Positions 1-7,866 of a stretch of 14,442 nt of DNA are shown piece by piece; within the stretch, counting starts at the first letter, position 1, and each line of letters starts with the position of its first letter. The stretch comes from Ochromonadaceae sp. CCMP2298. Taxonomy: Eukaryota > Sar > Synurophyceae > Ochromonadales > Ochromonadaceae. The stretch is taken from contig MU634208.1 in assembly GCA_026770595.1 (NCBI GenBank), positions 1 through 14,442 of the forward strand. Reading direction: 5' to 3'. Below the pieces are notes generated by a model. That model was given only the letters and a program-made list of their open reading frames with translations, made no database searches and was not told where the DNA came from. The position numbers were made by a program, and so were the translations under genes.

Positions 1-2171
1 GCTGTGCAGTATGTGCGCAATGCGGTTCACGAAGAGCATCACCTCCTCCTGCAGACACTCAGTCGTGTCCGTGAACTGCCGCACATCGCAGAACCCGAAT
101 ATCGAGTGGATCATCTCACCAGGGCCCATGAGATTCAGCCGACCGCCGGAGGAGGCTGCCAGATTTTTGGCGATAACTGACGCCCCTGCCTCCCCGAAGC
201 CCACCTTCATCAGCGCCCCGATCTTGGTGATGGTGCGCAGCAGTACGGTGGTCTCCATGCCGTCCACAAAGCCCTCCTTCACGCCCATGGTTTTATAATG
301 ATAGCCTAGGGGGTCTTCGGACATCCTCGTCACCAGGTCCACGAGCCGCTCGATCGGTCGGATGACGACGCGGTTCACGTTGGAGGTGAAAAAATACACA
401 CCGGCCTGAGGTGGGGTGGGGGTATGGGGGGACGATGATAGAGCGACATGGTCATGTTCGTTATATGGTGTGTGGTATGCGTTATATGGTGTGTGGTATG
501 CGTTATATGGTGTGTGGTATGCGTTATATGGTGTGAGGTGTGTGGCATGTCATTTGTATTATGTATTATGTATTATGTATTGTGTATTATGTATTATGTA
601 TTATGTCATGTATCTTACCACGAGCAGTACGAGTATGGTGCACGTGGAGTACATCGATTTCACCGCCTCCTCCACAGACCGCGCCTTGGCATCGAACACC
701 ATCTCAGTAAGCAGGCCCCCGCTGCGCATTGCCAGCACGGTCATCTCAGACGCGCGAAGGCTCCCCACCCGCCCCTCGTAGAGTACGTACTGGTCCCCGA
801 TGTACACCGTCAGCACAGGCAGCTCCTGCTCCACAGTGCGCAGCGCTAGCGCCAAGCCGTCTGCGTAGAGAGCGGGGGCGGTTTGGTTGAGCAGGGCGAG
901 GTGGTGCACGAAACGCACGCCTAGGGACTGGCTGGTGTCTGGGTCCTCCACGACCAATAGTCGGATGATGAGCAGCATCAGGAGTATGAGCACGATCACT
1001 CTGTAGGGGGAGGGGAGGTAGGGTTAAGCTACACAGGGGGCAGCGGGTATGCGAACCTCTATTCTTTTGTATATATGTATGTTGTATGTTGTACGTTGTA
1101 TGTTGTACGTCTTTATGTATTCTATATGCTGTATGTATGCTGTATGTTATATGCATGCTCTATCACCAACTCACCTGCGGTTGATGAGATCAGCCATGGC
1201 GCTCCCGATGCGGCTCTCGCTGACGCCGTACCCACCAGCTGCAGACTCCGTGGTGGCCGTGGCCCCAGCTGCACTGCCGCTGGGTAACACTGTGCAGATG
1301 CGATTAAATCAGTCAGTTAGATCAAGTGTGAAAGATAAAATATACGATTGGTGTAAACATTCTTTTATGCACCACAAAACCACACTGCCGCACTACCACT
1401 TACTTTTCTTCGTCGCAGCGGAGGCGTATTTGAATATTTTCACCATACGCACGAGTCGCACCATGCGCACGAGGCGCACTATGCGGCCCGCCCGCGCCCC
1501 CGCTCTTGAAGCGTTTCCAGCCTGGGCGGATTCTGAGTCACCGCCCATGATGACGTCGCCGGAGTTCCCTAGCAGCCACGTGAGCTGTAGGTAGTTGGTA
1601 GTTGGTAGTTGGTAGGCAGTTCAGCGATGAGTGATGAGGGTGATAAAGTATACTATAACAGCATAACAGCGGCGCGAGTAGTACGTATTATTCTCACCTC
1701 GAGCAGCAGGGACAGGATGGCGATCCAGTCGAGCCAGAAGTAGAACCCTCCGAACTGCACCCGCCTGCCCCACGTGGAGTGCCACTTCTCTCCATCCATG
1801 GGCGTCCACTGCGGCACATGGCAGTAATCCTCTTTGTAGATGCACTGCAGTGCGACTTCGATCATGAACATGAAGAAGGCGAAGGAGATGACGCCCTCGA
1901 AGTAGGGGTCGGCCTCTGGCGGGGCGAAGGCCAGCTTGAGGTCGCTGCTGAAGAGCACCCACACCGTGAGCACGGACATAAGACCGACGTAGAATTTCCC
2001 CTCTGCAAAATCCTCAATGGTGGATTTGAAGCGCTGCCACTCGGGGGTGAGGAATAGCCGGCTCCAAAACTTCAAGTCGGAATCCGGCATGTCGGGGTAC
2101 TCGTCATCGCCATCCCTCGCGGTGACGGCGACTTGCTGGTTATGGATCTGGATTACGGATAATTTTCTCAT
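1..2171 (-). CDS. Voltage-sensor domain fused to class III nucleotide cyclase (5' part, five exons)
   Basis: Exons on the minus strand are 2171-1698, 1584-1404, 1289-1175, 1000-619 and 405-1. Together they give 519 in-frame codons and the gene continues past the left edge. Introns are GT-AG with good donors (GTGAGA, GTAAGT, GTGAGT, GTAAGA). Visible segments are S1 at about 60-80, S2 at 90-112, S3 at 140-162 containing LDWIA, and S4 at 192-207 with six Arg/Lys at every third residue. A cytosolic Ala/Gly/Ser linker follows, then a membrane helix at 258-274, about 95 residues with an NQT sequon, another membrane helix at 373-393, and a juxtamembrane stretch. The cyclase domain begins near 486 with FGFCDVRQFT, whose Asp491 is the expected first metal ligand. 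The second metal site and the purine-specificity residues lie outside, so cAMP versus cGMP cannot be decided. The ATG at 2171 has A at -3, and an in-frame stop lies upstream at 2283-2285 with no ATG between. Fusions of channel-like membrane domains with cyclases are known from ciliates and apicomplexans. Confidence 0.8.
460..607. repeat. Intronic tandem arrays: 21-bp unit followed by 7-bp unit
   Basis: Inside intron 4 of the cyclase gene (406-618), a 21-bp unit starting GTTATATGG is repeated exactly three times (460-480, 481-501, 502-522). A fourth, decayed copy follows from 523. From about 556 to 607 there is a second array of the 7-mer TATTATG with one variant. The 21-bp unit is three times 7 bp, so the two arrays may share an origin by slippage. 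Confidence 0.85.
1066..1160. repeat. Degenerate GTATGTT-type repeat in intron 3
   Basis: Intron 3 of the cyclase gene (1001-1174) contains a run of imperfect copies of TGTATGTTGTA/TGTACGTTGTA, ending in TATATGCATGC. It is alternating purine-pyrimidine rich and does not disturb the splice sites at 1173-1174 and 1001-1002. Confidence 0.7.
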
Positions 2172-2626
2172 GCTTCTCACGGTTTGGATCAGGGATATCG
2201 ATGGATACTCTCCAGTCTGTGAAGGGTGAGGAGCTCCACTGTGTTGTGCTTTCGCCTGCTGGAAGTCTGCCCACGCAGGTGCTCAGCAAGTTGTGCCTGC
2301 GATCAGCGATGGGATCCTTCATCTCGTTCGCTCGACACTGGTACGGAAGATCCGATATGCTGATATGACGTCCAGACCTAGCCCTCGCCACAAATCTGCC
2401 GCTCTGCAACGGTTGCAATCTGAGACCTCGGGGCAGGAGGGCGTGAGACCTGAGACAGACCCAAAAAGTGAGGAGTCCCTTGGGACAAAAAGGGGGACCG
2501 ACCTGGGAACTATTGTTTTTGGCTGTTTGCTTATTATGTTCATCGCGTGGCGAGTTTAAAGTATGCGGAATCGTAATTGGACTCATTAGCAGGCTTAATC
2601 AGCAGTAAGATCAGTAAGCAGTAGTA
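2172..2626. other. Spacer between cyclase start and oxygenase stop; possible small plus-strand ORF
   Basis: This 455-nt stretch must hold the cyclase gene's 5' leader and the oxygenase gene's 3' end. I see no extra exon I can defend. The plus strand has a 64-codon frame at 2365-2559 (ATG to TAA), whose product would be polar for about 45 residues and then strongly hydrophobic (IVFGCLLIMFI) at the extreme C terminus, like a tail-anchored peptide. I do not recognise a family, and it could be chance. Confidence 0.5.
2365..2559 (+). CDS. Doubtful 64-residue ORF with C-terminal membrane segment
   Basis: The ATG at 2365 is followed by 64 codons and TAA. Residues 1-45 are polar and charged (Ser, Arg, Glu, Lys). 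Residues 49-61 form one hydrophobic segment followed only by WRV, as in tail-anchored proteins. Upstream of the ATG the frame stays open without another ATG. Against it: no recognised family, a position inside what should be the 5' leader region of the minus-strand cyclase gene, and short length. No function is proposed. Confidence 0.2.
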   Translation: MTSRPSPRHKSAALQRLQSETSGQEGVRPETDPKSEESLGTKRGTDLGTIVFGCLLIMFIAWRV

Positions 2627-3802
2627 TTAGTAGTAGGCCTTGTGTGTTGCTTCAGAAAACTCGCCGAAGGACTGTGGCGTGGCGTCTGCCCCCACCCAGC
2701 GCGAGCCCAGCGGCGGCACCCCCGCGGGCAGATTGCTCGCCGCAGACTGAGACTGCGCCTGCGCGGGATCCGCTCCGGTAGGCACAGTCATGGGCTCTTC
2801 CCAACCCGGCTCCATAAACACCGCGAATGTCTCCCGAGAAACACCCGCCATTTTGCTCCCCCGCACCGCGTGCGGCGTGGCCTGCAGCAGCCCCCCCGAG
2901 TGCACCTGCGCCGTCTCGCCGATCTGGAAAGCAATGTTGGCCGCGGGGATGCCCACCTGGATGAGCTCGCTTTTGCGGTTGCGGATGTACAGGCCGGAAG
3001 AGGCGTCGCTGTTCTGCACCTCGCCCCCGTCCGCATCCAAGTACATGGCCGAGGTCAGGCCGGTCAGTGACCCGTGGTCGTTGTGCCAGCCGCACCAGGA
3101 TGAAAACTCGCTATCGGAGGGCGTGCTATCCCCAAACCCTGTCCCTGCCTCTGCCCCTGTCCCTGCCCCTGCCCCAGCCCCAGCCCCAGACTCAGATCCA
3201 GACCCCTCCGGCGCGAGGGGGAAGTAGTGCAGCAGGCGCGCCTTGCAGCAGAGGGATTTGCGGATAATTGACTCGAGCATACTGTCTGGATAGCTGGGTA
3301 CCTTCGCGTGCACGAAGTTGTCGCACTGGCGAGCCACCAGCTCGCCCACGGCTACTATTATTTGCCCCAGCTCTTTAAACGCCACGGACAATTCGGGCAA
3401 ATCCTCTTCGGGCCATATGTTGGGGTGCACGAAAGATGGGTGCTGCGCGATGATGGCCTCGTCGTCTATCGGCTTATCGTACTGTGGATTAGCGTAGAAG
3501 GATCCTTTTGACAGATCCGGCTTGCCCTGCAGCTTCTCTTTCCCGTGGGACCAGCCGAAGGAGTAGTACGACTCAGCATGGACGTACTTCTCCTTCACAC
3601 TGTCCGGAAAAGTGGCAAACGTTCTGGACAAGGGCAGAAGCCTTTTCCTCGCTTGAACATAGTGAGGAACGTTCTTGACAGTTAGCAAACCAGTGCCGTC
3701 TACACCAAATGCTTTCTGGACCAGGTCGCTGAGGTCGACGCCGTTCTTCAAGTCTTCATAGTCCAGCTCCACAATGTCAGCTGCAACAGCCACGTTCGCC
3801 AT
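2627..3802 (-). CDS. 2-oxoglutarate/Fe(II)-dependent oxygenase, isopenicillin N synthase-like
   Basis: Intronless, 391 residues, ATG at 3802 in a strong context (A at -3, G at +4) and stop TAA at 2627-2629. The N-terminal half resembles the DIOX_N region that precedes the core in this superfamily. The catalytic core shows the facial triad: His240 and Asp242 in WHNDHG, and distal His311 in ATPHAVRG. Arg323 with Thr325 (SRET) is in the position that binds the 2-oxoglutarate 5-carboxylate. Residues about 199-232 are a Gly/Ala/Ser/Glu-rich insert just before the HxD strand, encoded by hexamer repeats, and are probably a disordered surface loop. There is no signal peptide or targeting leader, so a cytosolic enzyme is likely. 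Such enzymes hydroxylate or desaturate small molecules using O2 and 2-oxoglutarate. The substrate cannot be read from the sequence and the neighbours give no pathway hint. Confidence 0.85.
   Translation of the reverse strand: MANVAVAADIVELDYEDLKNGVDLSDLVQKAFGVDGTGLLTVKNVPHYVQARKRLLPLSRTFATFPDSVKEKYVHAESYYSFGWSHGKEKLQGKPDLSKGSFYANPQYDKPIDDEAIIAQHPSFVHPNIWPEEDLPELSVAFKELGQIIVAVGELVARQCDNFVHAKVPSYPDSMLESIIRKSLCCKARLLHYFPLAPEGSGSESGAGAGAGAGTGAEAGTGFGDSTPSDSEFSSWCGWHNDHGSLTGLTSAMYLDADGGEVQNSDASSGLYIRNRKSELIQVGIPAANIAFQIGETAQVHSGGLLQATPHAVRGSKMAGVSRETFAVFMEPGWEEPMTVPTGADPAQAQSQSAASNLPAGVPPLGSRWVGADATPQSFGEFSEATHKAYY
3130..3215. repeat. Coding hexamer repeat (CCCTGC / CCCCAG) in the oxygenase gene
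   Basis: The plus strand reads as imperfect CCTGTC/CCTGCC/CCCTGC units passing into CCCCAG units. On the coding strand these give the Gly-Ala-rich loop of the oxygenase at residues 199-232. The length is a multiple of three and the frame is kept. Confidence 0.8.
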
Positions 3803-4144
3803 CCTATCGCACGGTGAGATCGAATCCCTTCTGAGGCTTTGAAGTGGAGAAGGGTGGGAAGATGCGAGGGCTCTCGGGTAGATGCGAGGGCTGTGGATGA
3901 GAAGAAGATCTCAGTGGGTGACAATCGAACAAAGATTTACCGGTATGGGTCCCAGGTTCCCCCTTCGCCGAAAAGCCCCTTGGGACCCCTTGCTTTTTCC
4001 AGCCCCCTCGAAGCATTTTCCGTTCGATTGTGTGGATGTTGATGACAATCATCCACAAAATCGATCTAATATGAATATCCCGACATGTTGCAGGGGCTTG
4101 TTTGTATTTTCAAACTTCTCTCTTTTTCATTTACAAAACTGATA
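3803..4144. other. Spacer: oxygenase promoter/leader and COG8 3' region
   Basis: 342 nt between two minus-strand genes. It contains a short direct repeat, AGATGCGAGGGCT, at 3860-3872 and 3880-3892, and an A/T-rich half next to the COG8 stop (about 4025-4144). I see no canonical AATAAA for COG8 on the minus strand and no convincing TATA box. No gene seen. Confidence 0.6.
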
Positions 4145-6478
4145 TCAGTCCTTATTTACCTTGACCGGCCGCTCCTCTTCGACTATTGCCGTGATGGCGG
4201 GAGCGATGCCGGCCCCCGCAATAGCTTGTGTTTTGGTGACACTTCGGTACTGGAATTCTCTATTCAGCACTGCGCTGGGCAGCACGCCCCCTGTGACCAG
4301 CACCTGCCACACCAGGCCCATTCGCTCGACCACCTCGCCGTCCAGCAGATCCCCCGCCTCGTACAGGTCCTGCACTAAGCAGACCAACTCACCCTGCCCC
4401 TGCGCGCCAGAGGAGGAGGTAGAGGAGGAGGAGGACCTTTTCAGATTTTTCGCACGGACTGCTTTGCTGCGCGCGTCGAGCTTGGCCGCGTTGGTGTTGA
4501 ATATCGAATCGAAGCACACCAGCACGTGGGGCAGCAGCTCGAGTGCCACGGCCTGCGCGTAGAGGCGATCCATAGGCTCTTTGTCGCTCTTTGAAGATTG
4601 TGCCCGCCTTTTGTCCGCCGCGCTCTTGTACGACAGGCTATCAGTTAGGTACTTCTCCCCCACCTTGCGCACCTCAGGCGCCTTCTCCACCAAATAAGCG
4701 CCCACTTCTGCGAACACCTCGAACAGCCCGCGCATCGCCGGCTCCTCCGCGGTCACCAGGGGGCACTCCCTGAGGTAGTTGAGCATGGAGAGGATGCAGT
4801 TGAGCAGGTAGGCTAGGGGCGGATAGTGCATCAGCAGCTGAGGGGCAGTCAGCACCCCGCTGTCTGGGACCTTCCCCAGTGTGAGTCCATCGCTAGAGCC
4901 CTGCACCGCATAGAGGGGGATCAGCTGCTCGCGATAGGAACCGTCATCAACACTGTCTGCGCCTCCGAACTGCGCGGCGGAGAAGCTGATCCGCTCGGTG
5001 AGCAGCATGACCTTGAAGTTGTCCAGGCCCTTGCGCAGCTCGAGAGAAATGCGGCCCACGATGACGTCTTGGAATATGGGCAGTGCGAGGGCGGCGAAGT
5101 CGCAGCCTACCTGTGCCATGCGTGAGGAGAAGAAGAGCGTCTGCTCCAGCACGGAGCGCAAAGAGGCCCCGTCGTCGATGCAGGGCAGGAGCAGCTGCAG
5201 TTCTCCCAGCAGCCCTGAGACCTGCCTTGCGCACCAGCTGTTCAGCACGAGGGCGGGGGAGAGGCGGCGCAGGTCTACGTCTGCGTCCTCGCTGGATCCA
5301 TTCGCCCCAGAGCTTCCAGCTTTCACCCCGTTGCCGTTTGCCCCGTTGGTCCTACCCACGCTGCTGGTGCCTGCTGCGTCCAGGAATAGCGCGCCGAACT
5401 GCGTGATGACTGTGAACCACGCAGTGCGCCGCAACTCCAGCATCGCCATCGCCCGCCCGTACGGACCCAGCACTGGGGACACGCCTGCTCTGGTCTCTCT
5501 ATCTTCCCCACCCCCACTACCAGCCCCACTATCACCCCCACCACCACCCCCACTGCCCCCATCTGAGCTCTTGACACCAGCATTAGCCGCCGCACAGGTC
5601 CTAGCCAGCCACACAGAGCGCGCCTCCAAGAAGTCCATCTGTAGCCTCACTTCAGAATTCTGCACCAGCTGCGCGCGCATCGCTTGGTAGTGCTGCGTCT
5701 GCGCGGCGCGGGAGGCGGCCGACTCGGGAGCGGACTCGGAGGTTGGGGGGGACGCAGAGGCAGAGGCAGAGGCAGAGGCAGATGCAGATGCAGATGCAGA
5801 GGCGGACAGGCTCTCTGCCTCGTGTCGCTCCAGGCTGAGATGTCTGTCTATCAGCAGCCCGTCCAGCTTGCGCAGCGTCGCCAGCACTGAGATCTCTCTA
5901 GGTAGTGACGTGTCCTCCGCCAGCTGCTGCAGGAGCTGCTGTCGCAACCCCGCCAGCGTCCGGTGCACCTCGTCCACAATGGTTTGAATAACCCCCGACC
6001 CGCCGCGCGCCTTACCGTGCAGCGACTGCACCTCCGCCGCCAGCAGGTGTCGCCTCTCCAGCCCGTTCACAAAATTGGCCAGATCCAGCGCCTCGTCGTG
6101 GAAGGCATTGCGTGCGCAGGCGTCCACCAGCTGTGGTACTTCCAGCAGCTCCACTAGCTGCATGTGGTGCTGCAGCGTTTTGCGATTGCGCTTGTGCGCG
6201 CCCACGAAGCTGCTCACCCGATCCTTGAACGCCAAGCACTGCTGCGACAGCTCCTGCAGGTTGCTCTCCAGCTCGCCCGAGATCTCGCCCAGCTTCTTGT
6301 CCTCCAGACGCAGATGCACGCTGCAGGTGAGGTTCTCCACGAATACTTTGTAGTTGTCCATCACCAGAGACTCCAGCTCCACATTCAGCCGCTCCGCCTC
6401 CGAGGCAAGGCGTTGTGGCTCATCCATGAGGCTCTGCAGACCCATCGCATTGTTGATCGGTGGGTTCTCGCTGAGCAT
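4145..6478 (-). CDS. COG8: Conserved oligomeric Golgi complex subunit 8 (Dor1-like)
   Basis: 777 residues in one open frame, with stop TGA at 4145-4147. COG8 is a subunit of lobe B of the COG tether, which captures retrograde intra-Golgi vesicles. Supporting features are the N-terminal heptad-rich helices (about 14-145) and the family's most conserved stretch, near residues 108-143, reading VELLEVPQLVDACARNAF, then DEALDLANFV. Further on is the LQMDFLEARSVWLAR segment at about 279-293. Two low-complexity inserts interrupt the conserved parts: a Ser-Ala dipeptide run at about 225-243 and a Gly/Ser-rich stretch at 304-327. A Ser-rich patch lies near the C terminus. The first ATG (6478) has GCC before it. 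An acceptor-like TTATTTGCAG ends just upstream at 6494 and an in-frame stop lies at 6515-6517, so a 5' leader intron or a tiny additional coding exon is possible. No membrane segment, as expected. Confidence 0.88.
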   Translation of the reverse strand: MLSENPPINNAMGLQSLMDEPQRLASEAERLNVELESLVMDNYKVFVENLTCSVHLRLEDKKLGEISGELESNLQELSQQCLAFKDRVSSFVGAHKRNRKTLQHHMQLVELLEVPQLVDACARNAFHDEALDLANFVNGLERRHLLAAEVQSLHGKARGGSGVIQTIVDEVHRTLAGLRQQLLQQLAEDTSLPREISVLATLRKLDGLLIDRHLSLERHEAESLSASASASASASASASASASPPTSESAPESAASRAAQTQHYQAMRAQLVQNSEVRLQMDFLEARSVWLARTCAAANAGVKSSDGGSGGGGGGDSGAGSGGGEDRETRAGVSPVLGPYGRAMAMLELRRTAWFTVITQFGALFLDAAGTSSVGRTNGANGNGVKAGSSGANGSSEDADVDLRRLSPALVLNSWCARQVSGLLGELQLLLPCIDDGASLRSVLEQTLFFSSRMAQVGCDFAALALPIFQDVIVGRISLELRKGLDNFKVMLLTERISFSAAQFGGADSVDDGSYREQLIPLYAVQGSSDGLTLGKVPDSGVLTAPQLLMHYPPLAYLLNCILSMLNYLRECPLVTAEEPAMRGLFEVFAEVGAYLVEKAPEVRKVGEKYLTDSLSYKSAADKRRAQSSKSDKEPMDRLYAQAVALELLPHVLVCFDSIFNTNAAKLDARSKAVRAKNLKRSSSSSTSSSGAQGQGELVCLVQDLYEAGDLLDGEVVERMGLVWQVLVTGGVLPSAVLNREFQYRSVTKTQAIAGAGIAPAITAIVEEERPVKVNKD
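5752..5803. repeat. Coding GCAGAG/GCAGAT hexamer repeat in COG8
   Basis: About eight tandem hexamers, GCAGAG changing to GCAGAT, encode the Ser-Ala run of COG8 on the minus strand. The frame is preserved. Confidence 0.85.
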
Positions 6479-6974
6479 GGCTGTATTCTGTCCCTGCAAA
6501 TAAGAGAGTGCGTATTACTCGTGCTGTGGGTTGGACCGCACACGCGACAACGAATCCCCTCTGTCTTTTGCTCCGGCACACCGTGGCTCTCCACACCGTG
6601 GCTCCGGGTGATCAGAACAAGGAGGATGGAGTGGAGACTGCAGGCGGGAAGCTCCAGGATCTGCCGTAATCGAGCCAACATTGTGCCGAGTGCTTGTGAG
6701 TGCACAAAACAGCTCTCAAATCTCTAAAAAGTTCTCATTCCTCTGTGCGCTCAGATATGCGTTTCATCTGCTAAAAAACAATGCCCATTTTGAGTCAGTC
6801 GAAGCCTTCGAAGGAAGGTCGTCGCGATGGATCTGGGCGATCTGCAGAAGGACTACACACAGTTTGAACAGTGGAGGAGAGCGCAGGACACATTACAAGA
6901 ACGAGGTCATCGCGTTGACACTCAGCCGCGGCAACAGCGACCAGCAGACCAGCAGACCAGCAAGCAGCCGAGCA
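6479..6974. promoter_or_regulatory. Divergent intergenic region between COG8 and COA7-like gene, with upstream ATG
   Basis: The two genes point away from each other with 496 nt between start codons, so they probably share a bidirectional promoter. On the minus side, a pyrimidine-rich tract ending in TTTGCAG next to 6494 looks like a splice acceptor. On the plus side an ATG at 6827 has a strong context (G at -3, G at +4) and opens an 88-codon frame (6827-7093), which overlaps the COA7-like start at 6975 in another frame. If it lies on the mRNA it would act as an overlapping upstream ORF. No clear TATA box was seen. Confidence 0.5.
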
Positions 6975-7799
6975 ATGAGCACAGAGCGCGGCATGGAGCT
7001 CGTGGACGAGGGATACGAGATCAAGATGGCGGGCTTCGAGGTGGACTGCGCGGACGGCAAGGGCGAGCCCATCGCCTGCCACCACGTGGGTGAGTTCTAC
7101 TCGGTGGTGAAGGAAGAGTTCACCAGGTCGGCGGCAGTGTACTTGACGAACTGCAAGAACGGCTACGGGCCCTCCTGCTTCAATGCCGGGAGGATGCACT
7201 TGGCGGGCAAGGGCGTCGAACAGGACGACACCAAGGCGACCGAGTTGTTCCAGAAGAGCTGTAAGTCGGGGCACCTGCAGGGCTGCTACCTGAACGGCCT
7301 CATGCTGTACAACAGCTGCTTGGAGAAAGAGAAAGCAGATAAAGCAACAGCCTCTAGCGTGGGCGCCAGTAGCGGTGCCTCTTCATCTGCTCCTGCCTCT
7401 GCCTCCGCTGCTGTCTCTGCTCCCGCCCCAGTGGTAGCGAAGACCTGGGCGGAGCAGGCGAGGGAGAGAACGGAGCAGGCTAAGGAGAAGCGCGACAAGA
7501 CCGAGGCGCTGAAGCTGTTCGACTGGGCCTGCAAGGAGGGCGAGAACGACTCCTGCTACTTCGCAGCCTCGCACTACCTTAAAAAGGACGCGCCTGACAG
7601 GGATCCCACGAAGGCTTTGCACTACCTCACCCAATCGTGCGGCACCAACCACGCCCCCTCCTGCTTCAACCTGGCCGTCATGTTCAAGCACGGAGACCTC
7701 AATGTGCCCGCCGACGCAGAGAAATTCGCCGAGTACAAAGGACGCACAGACAGCCTCGTCGCGCAGTTGGGAGGGCTAGGCGGCACACGCACTGCGTAG
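6975..7799 (+). CDS. COA7: Cys-rich Sel1-repeat protein, COA7-like (cytochrome c oxidase assembly)
   Basis: 274 residues. Sel1/TPR-like helical pairs carry cysteines in a regular pattern: C25/C35 (CX9C), then CX7C pairs at 60/68, 96/104, 186/194 and 222/230. Such pairs form disulfides across each repeat in Hcp-type Sel1 proteins and in the COA7 family, whose members are soluble proteins of the mitochondrial intermembrane space needed for complex IV assembly. The ATG at 6975 places the first cysteine at residue 25, almost as in animal COA7, which supports this start over the longer in-frame stretch upstream and over the out-of-frame ATG at 6827. The C-terminal part, CFNLAVMFKHGDL then a polar helix, matches the family's ending. 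An insert at about 124-178 (Ser/Ala/Pro-rich, then a charged helix) splits the repeats and is unusual. Assignment to COA7 rather than another Sel1 protein is inference. Confidence 0.75.
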   Translation: MSTERGMELVDEGYEIKMAGFEVDCADGKGEPIACHHVGEFYSVVKEEFTRSAAVYLTNCKNGYGPSCFNAGRMHLAGKGVEQDDTKATELFQKSCKSGHLQGCYLNGLMLYNSCLEKEKADKATASSVGASSGASSSAPASASAAVSAPAPVVAKTWAEQARERTEQAKEKRDKTEALKLFDWACKEGENDSCYFAASHYLKKDAPDRDPTKALHYLTQSCGTNHAPSCFNLAVMFKHGDLNVPADAEKFAEYKGRTDSLVAQLGGLGGTRTA

Positions 7800-7860
7800 T
7801 CGGGATCTTCAATCTAGTTCTCGCCCCTCCACATAATGTTTTGTATATGGCTCTAATGTA

Positions 7861-7866
7861 AATAAA
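7861..7866 (+). terminator. Polyadenylation signal AATAAA for the COA7-like gene
   Basis: A canonical AATAAA hexamer lies 62 nt after the TAG stop, in an A/T-rich stretch. The position fits cleavage some 15-30 nt downstream. Confidence 0.55.

Noticed and set aside
541-607. A CRISPR array
   Set aside because: The units are direct tandem repeats of 21 and 7 bp without spacers, inside a spliceosomal intron.
747-760. Isocitrate lyase metal site judged degenerate because it reads ADLEQGWG rather than ADADTGHG (residues 750-757; DNA near 10130-10155)
   Set aside because: The listed positions are protein residues. Active lyases such as the mycobacterial type, as I recall it, have D-x-E at this place, so Asp751 and Glu753 can serve and the domain should not be called dead.
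1200-1245. GGYG in the cyclase protein linker as a potassium-channel filter
   Set aside because: It lies in an Ala/Ser/Gly-rich linker after S4 and before the next membrane helix, not in a re-entrant pore region.
2140-2586. 148-codon minus-strand ORF as an upstream exon of the cyclase gene
   Set aside because: It is in a different frame from the first exon, has no convincing donor, and shows no recognisable domain.
4998-5690. Long plus-strand ORF (230 codons) opposite COG8
   Set aside because: Proline/serine/arginine-rich shadow frame of a GC-rich coding region; the conserved COG8 motifs are on the other strand.
6681-6974. A 98-residue N-terminal extension of the COA7-like protein
   Set aside because: The frame is open but begins with no ATG near its start that fits the family. 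Starting at 6975 puts the first Cys at residue 25, as expected.
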